Below, one piece after another: positions 44,388 to 51,808 of a stretch of DNA of 51,808 nucleotides; position 1 is the stretch's first letter, and every line of letters begins with the position of its first letter. The stretch covers positions 1-51,808 of the forward strand of contig NZ_JACAGN010000009.1 in assembly GCF_030324495.1 (NCBI RefSeq). The letters run 5' to 3'. This DNA is from Myroides sp. 1354 (GTDB taxonomy: Bacteria > Bacteroidota > Bacteroidia > Flavobacteriales > Flavobacteriaceae). Below the pieces are notes generated by a model, which made no database searches, had not been told where the DNA came from, and worked only from the letters and a program-made list of their open reading frames with translations. A program made the position numbers and the translations under genes.

Positions 44388-44550
44388 ATTAATACGATTG
44401 TTTGCTTTTCATAGATGGTTAGCAATTTTTTTAATGTTTCTTCATTTGGATATATTATTACTGTTTTTTAACTAAAAAAGGAAAAGCATAGAAAATATAA
44501 AAGAAATTGTCGTTTTTGCTTAAAGTGAATAATAAAGTAAAGAGAGTTAA

Positions 44551-44575
44551 AGGAGTGGAAGTTTTATCCACTCCT
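44551..44575. terminator. Bidirectional intrinsic terminator
   Basis: AGGAGTGGA / TCCACTCCT (9 bp) with loop AGTTTTA, T-rich on the right side and, in reverse, T-rich towards TTTAACTC. It ends the ilv operon transcript and would stop read-through from ybaK. Confidence 0.8.
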
Positions 44576-44584
44576 ATTTTAACA

Positions 44585-45829
44585 CTAGAAGATCAAATGT
44601 GTAAACAATTCTTTTTGTTTGTTTAAATGTTGATAGCTTATTTTTTTAGTTTTCATTTTTTGTTCTACATTATCTAAATCAGAACTGTATCTTAATTCTA
44701 AGCCAACAACAGCTGGACCTTCTTCACGGTTGTTCTTTTTAGTAAATTGGAAATAAGTAATGTCATCATTTTCTCCTAAGACATCATTTACAAATTCTTT
44801 TAATGCTCCTGGTCTTTGTGGAAAGTTAATGATAAAATAATGCTTCAATCCTTCAAACATCAAGGATCGCTCTTTAATTTCTTCCATTCTTGTAATATCA
44901 TTATTGCTTCCACTAACAATGCACACCACATTTTTACCTTTGATTTGATCTTTATAGGAATCTAAAGCTGCAATACTTAATGCACCAGCTGGTTCTACAA
45001 CAATGGCCTCTTCGTTGTATAATTGTAAAATTGTTGTACAAACCTTTCCCTCAGGCACTAAAACGATGTTGTCTAATGTATGTTGGCAGATCTCAAATGT
45101 TTTGTCGCCCACTCGCTTAACGGCAGCTCCATCTACAAATTTATTAATGTTCATTAATGCAGTATTTTTACCGATTTCCAGCGATGTTTTCATAGAGGCG
45201 GCTCCTTGTGGTTCTACACCAATAAGTTTAGTTTCGGGACTTAATTGTTTAAAAACCGAGACGACCCCTGCTGCTAAACCACCACCTCCAATTGGAAAGA
45301 ATAAAAAATCAATCTTAGATTTGGTATCTTCCACAATTTCCAATCCCACAGTTCCTTGTCCGGAAATAACTAATTCATCATCAAACGGATGAACAAAAAC
45401 GGCCTTATTTTTCTGACTGAAATAAAGAGCTTCGTTATAGGCATCGTCAAAAGTATCACCTTTCAAAACTACTTCTACGTTTTCTTTTCCAAAGAGTTTT
45501 ACCTGCTTTATTTTTTGTGCGGGTGTAGTAATAGGCATATAAACCACAGCTTTTATGTTTAGTTTCTTACACGCAAAAGCTACTCCTTGAGCGTGATTAC
45601 CTGCACTTGCACATACAACACCTAGTTTTATTTCATTCTTAGAAAGTGAACTAATTTTATGATATGCACCACGTAATTTATAGGATCGTACAGGTTGCAA
45701 ATCTTCCCGTTTTAAATAAACCTGAGCAGCAAATCGCTCGCTCAGGTTTTCGTTTTTTATAAGGGGAGTATGCACCGCCACACCTTTCAGGCTTTTGGCT
45801 GCCTTTTTTATATTTGTTAAATGTATCAT
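44585..45829 (-). CDS. ilvA: Threonine dehydratase, biosynthetic
   Basis: A PLP enzyme that deaminates threonine to 2-oxobutanoate, the first step specific to isoleucine. The 414 residues use ATG 45829, 5 bp after the ilvC stop. An upstream in-frame ATG at 45874 would overlap ilvC. The PLP lysine is in SYKLRGAYHK and the glycine loop in FFPIGGGGLAAG. A single C-terminal ACT-like regulatory domain starts near FINFPQRPGALKEFVND-type sequence, suggesting feedback inhibition by isoleucine. It is the last gene of the ilv operon and is followed by a terminator. Confidence 0.93.
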   Translation of the reverse strand: MIHLTNIKKAAKSLKGVAVHTPLIKNENLSERFAAQVYLKREDLQPVRSYKLRGAYHKISSLSKNEIKLGVVCASAGNHAQGVAFACKKLNIKAVVYMPITTPAQKIKQVKLFGKENVEVVLKGDTFDDAYNEALYFSQKNKAVFVHPFDDELVISGQGTVGLEIVEDTKSKIDFLFFPIGGGGLAAGVVSVFKQLSPETKLIGVEPQGAASMKTSLEIGKNTALMNINKFVDGAAVKRVGDKTFEICQHTLDNIVLVPEGKVCTTILQLYNEEAIVVEPAGALSIAALDSYKDQIKGKNVVCIVSGSNNDITRMEEIKERSLMFEGLKHYFIINFPQRPGALKEFVNDVLGENDDITYFQFTKKNNREEGPAVVGLELRYSSDLDNVEQKMKTKKISYQHLNKQKELFTHLIF

Positions 45830-45834
45830 TTGGT

Positions 45835-46872
45835 CTAAGGTCTTAACTTTCGAACTTGCATTCCAGTTTGCCATAATTCACTAAGTTGTATTTCTTTTAG
45901 TTCTGCATTGAGTTTTTCTCTATAATCTAGTTTGCTGTTGGCTTCGATAACGACGGCTGCTTCTTTTCCTGAAAGTACGTCATCATATAGTTCATTAAAA
46001 ATAGGTGTAGTAGCATCTCTAAATTTACCTTTCCAATCCAATGCTCCACGTTGTGCAGTGGTACTACAATTGGCGAACATCCAATCCATTCCGTTTTTGG
46101 CTACCAAAGGCATTAAACTTTGGGTGAGTTCTTCTACAGTTTCATTGAAGGCTTCACTAGGTGAATGTCCCCGTTGGCGGAGAACATGATATTGGGCTTC
46201 AAAAATTCCAGCAATAGCCCCCATCAGAACACCTCGTTCACCTGTTAAATCGCTATATACTTCTTTTTGAAAAGTGGTTTCAAAAAGGTAACCAGAGCCA
46301 ATAGCAATCCCCAATGCTAATGCTTTTTCTTCAGCTCTTCCAGTTGCATTTTGAAAAACTGCATAACTAGAGTTCAATCCTTGTCCTTTTAAAAATAATG
46401 TTCTTAAAGAAGTCCCAGAACCTTTAGGAGCTACCAAAAATACATCTACATCTTTGGGCGGTATGATACCCGTTTTATCATAAAAAGTAACACCAAAACC
46501 ATGTGAAAAGTATAGAGATTTGCCTTTCGTTAAATGTTTCTTCATCATTTCCCACGCCTGTATTTGTCCTGCATCAGATAATAAATTCATAAGTAGAGTA
46601 CCTTTAACACAAGCAGTTTCTAGATCAAAAAGAGTTTCGTTTTCTACCCAACCATCAGCAAGTGCTTTTGCCCAACTTTTAGTTCCTTTGCGTTGTCCTA
46701 CAATTACTTTTACACCATTGTCTTTTAAATTTAATGCTTGTCCTGGGCCTTGGACGCCATATCCAATGACCGCAACAGTTTCATTCTTTAATACTTCTCT
46801 TGCCTTTTCCAAAGAAAACTCTTCTCGTGTTACGACATTTTCCATTACGCCGCCAAAATTTAATTGTGCCAT
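45835..46872 (-). CDS. ilvC: Ketol-acid reductoisomerase
   Basis: Rearranges and reduces acetolactate or acetohydroxybutyrate to the dihydroxy acids of valine and isoleucine synthesis. At 345 residues it is the short (class I) form. The NADPH-binding loop is VIGYGVQGPGQALNLKDNG, with the unusual GYGVQG in place of GYGSQG. Metal-binding acidic residues lie in YSDLTGERGVLMGAIAG and VEELTQSLMPL. It lies 1 bp after ilvN in the direction of transcription. Confidence 0.94.
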   Translation of the reverse strand: MAQLNFGGVMENVVTREEFSLEKAREVLKNETVAVIGYGVQGPGQALNLKDNGVKVIVGQRKGTKSWAKALADGWVENETLFDLETACVKGTLLMNLLSDAGQIQAWEMMKKHLTKGKSLYFSHGFGVTFYDKTGIIPPKDVDVFLVAPKGSGTSLRTLFLKGQGLNSSYAVFQNATGRAEEKALALGIAIGSGYLFETTFQKEVYSDLTGERGVLMGAIAGIFEAQYHVLRQRGHSPSEAFNETVEELTQSLMPLVAKNGMDWMFANCSTTAQRGALDWKGKFRDATTPIFNELYDDVLSGKEAAVVIEANSKLDYREKLNAELKEIQLSELWQTGMQVRKLRP

Positions 46873-46873
46873 T

Positions 46874-47425
46874 TTATATTGTATTATTTATTTTTAAATT
46901 ACATTCTAATTCTTTTAAATAAGTGCTTAGTTCTTTCATCGGTTTAGTAACAGCTACTCGTCCTGAGCAGGCAAACTCTAAAACTCCAAAAGGTTTTAGT
47001 TTTTCAAATAAAATTTGAGTTTCTATCTTGTGTCCCGTTTTTTCAATGACTATATAATCGGAGTCTACAGTGAGAACTTTTGCATTATTTTCTCTCACTA
47101 CTTGCTCTATATTGTTCGATTTAAGTTCTGTTGTTTTGACTTTGTATAACGCCATTTCCTGATGTATAACTTCATTATCTTCATGCACAAAGACTTTTAG
47201 TACATCAATTAATTTGTCGATTTGCCCAATGACTTTATCTATTTTCGATTCGCTTGTTTTCAAAACGATAGTGTAACGATGAACATTCTTAACCTCTGTT
47301 TCAGAAGCTGTGATACTGTCAATATTCAGGTGGCGTCTTGTAAAAATTATAGTGATGCGGTTGAGCATTCCTATTGTGTTTTCCGTAAATATGGATACGG
47401 TAAATGTTTTGTTCTTTGTTTCCAT
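46874..47425 (-). CDS. ilvN: Acetolactate synthase small (regulatory) subunit
   Basis: Confers valine feedback regulation on, and stimulates, the catalytic IlvB subunit. The 183 residues start at ATG 47425. A further upstream start (47473) would overlap ilvB. The N-terminal ACT domain (FTVSIFTENTIGMLNRITII, then FTRRHLNIDSITASETE) is followed by the C-terminal ALS_ss_C domain ending CSGRVAVTKPMKELSTYL. Position and spacing fit one operon with ilvB and ilvC. Confidence 0.92.
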   Translation of the reverse strand: METKNKTFTVSIFTENTIGMLNRITIIFTRRHLNIDSITASETEVKNVHRYTIVLKTSESKIDKVIGQIDKLIDVLKVFVHEDNEVIHQEMALYKVKTTELKSNNIEQVVRENNAKVLTVDSDYIVIEKTGHKIETQILFEKLKPFGVLEFACSGRVAVTKPMKELSTYLKELECNLKINNTI

Positions 47426-47441
47426 TTTATTTGTTTTATAA

Positions 47442-49142
47442 TCAATGTAACCGTATGTCACTAACTGAAGCACCTGTTGGGATCATTGGAAAAACATTAT
47501 CTTCTCTAGCGACTATTACTTCAAGTAGATATGCATTATCGGAACTTAAAAGGTTATCTAGTGCTTTGTTCAATTCCTCCTGTGTTTCTACTTTTTCACC
47601 ATTGATGTTGTAGGAAGATGCCAAAGCCACAAAATCAGGACTTTGAATATCAGTAAACGAATATCTATTTTCGAAGAACATTTGTTGCCATTGGCGTACC
47701 ATGCCTAAATAACCATTGTTTAAGATGATTATTTTTACGTTAATATTGTTTTGCATCATGGTCCCTAATTCTTGTAAGGTCATTTGAAACCCTCCATCTC
47801 CAATGATAGCTACGACTTGCTTTTCTGGATTTGCTACTTTTGCTCCAATAGCAGCTGGAAGTGCATACCCCATTGTTCCTAATCCACCAGATGTAACATT
47901 ACTCCTGGTTTGATTATATTGATAGAATTGCGCCACCATCATTTGGTGCTGACCCACATCAGTTACAATAATTGCATTTCCCTTGGTTTTTTGAGAAAGT
48001 AAATCAATCACTAAATCCATTCTTAGTTCATCTAAAAATATCTTTTCTCTATTTTCGGAAAGTATTCGTAATTCATTGTACTTAGCTTGATGAAATTCAT
48101 CCAACCAATTTTGATAATTTTGTTTTTCGACTAAATCAGCTAAAATTATTAATGCATCTTTGGCATCAGCAACAATAGGAGCATCAGCTTTTATGATTTT
48201 ATTGATTTCGGCAATGTCAATATCGATATGAATCACTTTTGCTTGTGTCGCATATCTGGAAACATCCCCTGTAACACGGTCGTCAAAACGCATTCCTATA
48301 GCAAGTAGTACATCACACTCGTTAGTTTTTACATTGGGAGCATAATTGCCATGCATACCTACCATTCCAACATATAAAGGGTGATGACTGGGAAAAGCTC
48401 CTAATCCCAAAAGTGTTGAAGCAACGGGAATACCCATTTTTTCGGCAAACGCTAGTAATTCTTCTTCTGCATTGGAAAGCATAATTCCTTGTCCAACAAT
48501 CATTAACGGTTTTTTTGCTTGATTCAAAAACTTGATTGCTGTTTGCACTTGATCTATATTTAATTTCGGCTTAGGTTGATAGCTTCTTACTGATGTACAC
48601 TTCTCGTGATTGAAATCCAGTTTTTCAAATTGAGCATCTTTAGTAATATCTACTAAAACTGGTCCTGGACGACCAGATGAGGCAATGTAAAATGCTTTAG
48701 CTAAAGTCGGTGCTATATCTGTTGCTTTGGTTATTTGACAATTCCATTTGGTTACAGGCATAGAAATTCCCATGACATCAGTTTCTTGAAAAGCGTCAGT
48801 TCCCAAGAGATGAGATGCGACTTGTCCAGTGACGCAAACCAAAGGTGTAGAATCAATTAGGGCATCAGCTAACCCTGTAATAAGATTGGTGGCTCCTGGA
48901 CCCGAAGTAGCAAATACAACCCCTGTTTTTCCAGAAGATCTCGCATAGCCTTGAGCTGCATGTATAGCACCTTGTTCGTGTCTTGTCAAGATATGATTTA
49001 CTTTATCTAGATGATGAAATAAGGCATCATAAATTGGCATAATAGCACCACCAGGATAACCAAATATCGTTTTTACTCCTTCAGCTGTTAAACTTTGTAT
49101 TACTGCTTCTGCACCTGTTGTCTTTAATTGTGTTGTTTTCAT
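47442..49142 (-). CDS. ilvB: Acetolactate synthase large subunit
   Basis: A thiamine-diphosphate enzyme condensing two pyruvates, or pyruvate with 2-oxobutanoate. The 566 residues show the three domains of the family, the catalytic Glu in [15 protein letters not shown]...HEQGA (segment [16 protein letters not shown]) and the ThDP/Mg motif [19 protein letters not shown]. It overlaps ilvD by 4 bp (ATGA), showing translational coupling. Confidence 0.95.
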   Translation of the reverse strand: MKTTQLKTTGAEAVIQSLTAEGVKTIFGYPGGAIMPIYDALFHHLDKVNHILTRHEQGAIHAAQGYARSSGKTGVVFATSGPGATNLITGLADALIDSTPLVCVTGQVASHLLGTDAFQETDVMGISMPVTKWNCQITKATDIAPTLAKAFYIASSGRPGPVLVDITKDAQFEKLDFNHEKCTSVRSYQPKPKLNIDQVQTAIKFLNQAKKPLMIVGQGIMLSNAEEELLAFAEKMGIPVASTLLGLGAFPSHHPLYVGMVGMHGNYAPNVKTNECDVLLAIGMRFDDRVTGDVSRYATQAKVIHIDIDIAEINKIIKADAPIVADAKDALIILADLVEKQNYQNWLDEFHQAKYNELRILSENREKIFLDELRMDLVIDLLSQKTKGNAIIVTDVGQHQMMVAQFYQYNQTRSNVTSGGLGTMGYALPAAIGAKVANPEKQVVAIIGDGGFQMTLQELGTMMQNNINVKIIILNNGYLGMVRQWQQMFFENRYSFTDIQSPDFVALASSYNINGEKVETQEELNKALDNLLSSDNAYLLEVIVAREDNVFPMIPTGASVSDIRLH

Positions 49143-50824
49143 TTTGGATATTTATCGGTTATACAGCCCAACGAAGCATTTGAAACGCATTGTGCATATT
49201 TGTATAAGATTCCTTTTTTTACTTTCAATGCAGGTTGTTTCCATGCTGATTTTCGCTTTTCTAATTCCTGTTCAGATACTTTTAAATTGATTGTATTATT
49301 TTTCGTGTCAATTACAATCACATCTCCATCATTTACCAAGGCAATTGTTCCACCTACAAAAGCTTCGGGGGTAATATGTCCTACTACAAAGCCATGTGTT
49401 CCACCCGAAAATCTGCCATCGGTAATCAAAGCCACTGAGTTCCCCAATCCTGCGCCCATTATCGCTGAAGTTGGTTTGAGCATTTCGGGCATTCCTGGTC
49501 CACCTTTTGGTCCACAGTAGCGGATGACTACTACATGACCCGGTTTTACCTCTCCTGTACGCACTCCTTCAATTACAGCATATTCATCATCAAACACTTT
49601 AGCCGTTCCTTCGAAATAATCACCCTCCTTGCCACTTATTTTAGCTACACTTCCTTTGGTAGCTAAATTTCCATAGAGTATCTGTAAATGTCCTTTTGCT
49701 TTCACTGGATTCTCGATAGGGAGTAATACTCTCTGACCTTTTGTTAGATCTTCCACAGTTTCCAAGTTTTCAGTAATTGTTTTTCCTGTAACAGTTAGAC
49801 AATCACCATGTAATAAATTGTGTTTTAATAAGTATTTCATCACTGCAGGAACACCACCTACATGATGTAAATCTTCCATGAGGTATTTTCCACTTGGTTT
49901 TAAATTAGCTAGTACAGGAACACGATCACTTATCTTTTGAAAATCATCTAAAGTCAACTCCAAATCCACTGAGTGTGCCATTGCTATCAGATGCATTACC
50001 GCATTGGTAGAACCTCCCAAAACCGTTACCATGGTCATAGCATTTTCAAAAGCTTTTCGAGTCATGATGTCTTTTGGTTTAATATTTTTCTTCAACAACT
50101 CTTTAATGGCTTTTCCTGTATCAGAACACTCTCTCTTTTTTTGGTTACTCAGTGCAGGATTGGACGAACTGTAAGGCAGGCTCATTCCCAATGCTTCAAT
50201 AGCTGAAGCCATTGTATTTGCCGTGTACATTCCACCACAAGCTCCTGCGCCTGGACAAGCATTTTTGATAATACCTTTGTAATTTTCAACGGAAATACTA
50301 TTATTGAATTTTTTACCCAAAGCTTCAAAAGCAGAAACTATATTAAGTGATTCTCCTTTCCACTCTCCAGCATGAATCGTTCCACCATAAACCATGATTG
50401 CTGGGCGATTTAATCTTCCCATAGCAATGATAGAACCTGGCATGTTTTTATCGCAACCTACTACAGCTAATACTGCATCGTACCATTGAGCACTTACCAC
50501 TGTTTCTATGGAATCGGCAATTACATCTCTAGAAATTAGAGAAAAACGCATACCATCAGTCCCATTTGATATACCGTCACTCACACCAATAGTATTAAAT
50601 ATTAATCCTACTAAGTCTTCTTGTTGTACACCAATTTTTACTTCTTTAGCTAAGTCATTGAGGTGCATGTTACAAGGATTTCCTTCGTACCCCATACTCA
50701 CAATTCCTACTTGTGCCTTTTGTAAATCTTCTTCGGTTAAACCTATTCCATAAAGCATAGCTTGTGCTGCGGGTTGCGTTGCATCTTGTGTGATGGTCTT
50801 GCTGTATTTGTTTAATGTTTTCAT
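49139..50824 (-). CDS. ilvD: Dihydroxy-acid dehydratase
   Basis: An iron-sulfur enzyme dehydrating dihydroxy acids to 2-oxo acids, the third common step of valine and isoleucine synthesis. The 561 residues contain the cluster ligands in [20 protein letters not shown] and [18 protein letters not shown], and the conserved C-terminal [19 protein letters not shown]. The gene lies between ilvE (14 bp gap) and ilvB (4 bp overlap). Confidence 0.95.
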   Translation of the reverse strand: MKTLNKYSKTITQDATQPAAQAMLYGIGLTEEDLQKAQVGIVSMGYEGNPCNMHLNDLAKEVKIGVQQEDLVGLIFNTIGVSDGISNGTDGMRFSLISRDVIADSIETVVSAQWYDAVLAVVGCDKNMPGSIIAMGRLNRPAIMVYGGTIHAGEWKGESLNIVSAFEALGKKFNNSISVENYKGIIKNACPGAGACGGMYTANTMASAIEALGMSLPYSSSNPALSNQKKRECSDTGKAIKELLKKNIKPKDIMTRKAFENAMTMVTVLGGSTNAVMHLIAMAHSVDLELTLDDFQKISDRVPVLANLKPSGKYLMEDLHHVGGVPAVMKYLLKHNLLHGDCLTVTGKTITENLETVEDLTKGQRVLLPIENPVKAKGHLQILYGNLATKGSVAKISGKEGDYFEGTAKVFDDEYAVIEGVRTGEVKPGHVVVIRYCGPKGGPGMPEMLKPTSAIMGAGLGNSVALITDGRFSGGTHGFVVGHITPEAFVGGTIALVNDGDVIVIDTKNNTINLKVSEQELEKRKSAWKQPALKVKKGILYKYAQCVSNASLGCITDKYPK

Positions 50825-50838
50825 TCGTTTAAATTGAA

Positions 50839-51711
50839 TTATTTTAAAGGTTCTCGTACTAAAAGTGAATAAGTATCTTGGATTTTTTTGCCTAAGGAGT
50901 TAGTCCAGTTTTTTGGAAACTGATAATTGTCCACCGAGAATATACCTACTATTTCGGCAGCTGTTCCGCAATAAAAGGCACTATCTGCTTGAAAAAGATC
51001 TTCTTTAGTAAATTTTCCCTGGTGTACTTCCATACCCAATTTTTTAGCTATCTCTAAAACAGTAGTTCTAGTGATACCTGGAAGAATGTTTCCTAATTGA
51101 GGGGTGAATAATTTTCCATTTTTTTCAAAGAACAAGTTTGCTCCTGGTCCTTCGGCTAAAAAACCATCACTATCCAAAAGTAAGGCTTCGTCAAATCCAT
51201 CATCTTTTGCTTGATTAGTTGCTAGGATAGAATTGACATAATGTCCACAGACTTTTGCTTCGATATGGATAGATCTTGGGTGGGGACGGCAATAGGAGGA
51301 TATAGTTAATCTCAATAATTTATCACCCAAATATGCTCCCCAGTCCCAAGCCGCAATCATTACTGAAACACTGGTAGGCTTTGACAAGCTCATGTTTGGT
51401 CCGCAGTATACTAAGGGTCGGATGTAAGCATTTTTTAGATTGTTTTTTTCTAGTAATACATAGGTGGCTTCCACAAGCTCTTGTATGTTATAATCGAAAG
51501 GTATTTTTACCAATTCGCAAGATTTTTTCAAGCGCTCATAATGTTCTTTAGCCTTAAAAATTTTAGTTCCTGTTTTGGTTTCATAAGAACGGATACCTTC
51601 AAATGCACCATAACCATAGTGAAGTGTTTGACTATACAAATCAATGGTAGATTCCTTAGCTTTTACAAATTCTCCGTTTAGAAAAAAGATAGTTTCGTTG
51701 TTTAAATACAT
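50839..51711 (-). CDS. ilvE: Branched-chain amino acid aminotransferase
   Basis: A fold-type IV PLP transaminase for the last step of valine, isoleucine and leucine synthesis. The 290 residues include the N-terminal [19 protein letters not shown], the Lys-bearing region [20 protein letters not shown], and [20 protein letters not shown]. It is the first gene of the operon ilvE-D-B-N-C-A. Its start is about 40 bp downstream of a terminator-type hairpin in the leader. Confidence 0.94.
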   Translation of the reverse strand: MYLNNETIFFLNGEFVKAKESTIDLYSQTLHYGYGAFEGIRSYETKTGTKIFKAKEHYERLKKSCELVKIPFDYNIQELVEATYVLLEKNNLKNAYIRPLVYCGPNMSLSKPTSVSVMIAAWDWGAYLGDKLLRLTISSYCRPHPRSIHIEAKVCGHYVNSILATNQAKDDGFDEALLLDSDGFLAEGPGANLFFEKNGKLFTPQLGNILPGITRTTVLEIAKKLGMEVHQGKFTKEDLFQADSAFYCGTAAEIVGIFSVDNYQFPKNWTNSLGKKIQDTYSLLVREPLK

Positions 51712-51749
51712 GTTTATTTTTTTTAGAGTTGATCGTTTATTTTATGAAT

Positions 51750-51781
51750 AAAAAAAGCCTTTCCCAGAATGAGAAAGGCTT
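51750..51781 (-). terminator. Leader attenuator hairpin of the ilv operon
   Basis: On the ilvE strand AAGCCTTTC / GAAAGGCTT (51781-51773 with 51763-51755) forms a 9-bp stem with a 9-nt loop, followed by seven U (51756-51750) and then ATTC. This is an intrinsic terminator 39 bp before the ilvE ATG. The upstream leader is cut by the window end. All three frames are open to the edge, one encoding MLLYAKL from 51803 to a TAA at 51780. An amino-acid-controlled attenuator is likely. Confidence 0.7.
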
Positions 51782-51808
51782 ACAATTTGGCATATAGCAG
51801 CATCTCTC

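Noticed and set aside
45003..50753. Plus-strand open frames across the ilv operon
   Set aside because: They are mirror frames of strongly recognised ilv genes, with no family resemblance of their own.
1..51808. CRISPR arrays, tRNA and rRNA genes
   Set aside because: No regularly spaced direct repeats, no cloverleaf with a CCA-type end and no rRNA-like segment were seen, including beside the recombinase.

Overview
The window is low-G+C DNA from a Bacteroidota bacterium, almost certainly class Flavobacteriia. The evidence is a SusC/SusD outer-membrane pair, RteC, a DUF6520 peptide, a CTnDOT-type tyrosine recombinase, TAnnTTTG-like promoters, few Shine-Dalgarno sites, and the gene order ilvE-ilvD-ilvB-ilvN-ilvC-ilvA. 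The genus cannot be fixed from sequence alone; a Myroides- or Empedobacter-like organism would fit.

Layout. 0-0.4 kb: a perfect 46-bp palindrome and a decayed fragment. 0.4-5.7 kb: tatC; an arsenic module (arsR, DUF6428, an ArsC-like phosphatase, an ACR3 efflux pump) with ArsR-type operator palindromes before arsR and before the DUF6428 gene; a lipocalin lipoprotein; a chromate transporter. 6.3-10.98 kb: accessory DNA with a DUF4238 protein, two lipoproteins, an HNH nuclease gene broken by one nonsense codon and a HEPN-like gene broken several times. 11.0-13.0 kb: a very AT-rich, nearly gene-free stretch holding two related ~120-nt elements whose matching hairpins differ by compensatory changes, so they look like paralogous structured RNAs. 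13.07-15.0 kb: a complete tyrosine recombinase with mirror-image 17-bp palindromes upstream, then decayed fragments.

15.3-20.6 kb: a MarR-type regulator convergent with a carotenoid operon (uraH-like, crtI, crtB, SRPBCC, crtZ, crtY). With GGPP made elsewhere, these enzymes would run phytoene to lycopene to beta-carotene to zeaxanthin. 21.1 kb: rteC. 22.1-33.4 kb: a coherent but uncharacterised locus: a small protein, a membrane protein, a histidine kinase and LuxR-type response regulator, a MauE/DoxX membrane protein with a large exported domain, a four-cysteine DUF6520 exported peptide, and on the opposite strand SusC, SusD and an S9 peptidase. Identical AATACGTATT palindromes stand before the first gene and before the MauE gene. 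The susC leader has several nested stems and a terminator-like hairpin.

34.3-43.75 kb: the regulatory and DNA-processing part of an integrative conjugative element (XRE repressor, HTH protein, DUF3945 protein, topoisomerase III, RES-domain toxin-like protein, RadC, HNH nuclease, VirD4/TraG coupling protein). No mobA/mobB or tra genes are present, so this is a remnant or a split element. 43.9-51.7 kb: ordinary chromosome with ybaK and the branched-chain amino acid operon, whose leader ends in a terminator-type hairpin.

Most notable: the twin covarying RNA-like elements (11.5 and 12.5 kb), the DUF6520/MauE/two-component/SusCD locus, the structured susC leader, and the four-tier nested palindrome at 34.33-34.42 kb. 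No tRNA, rRNA or CRISPR array was seen.
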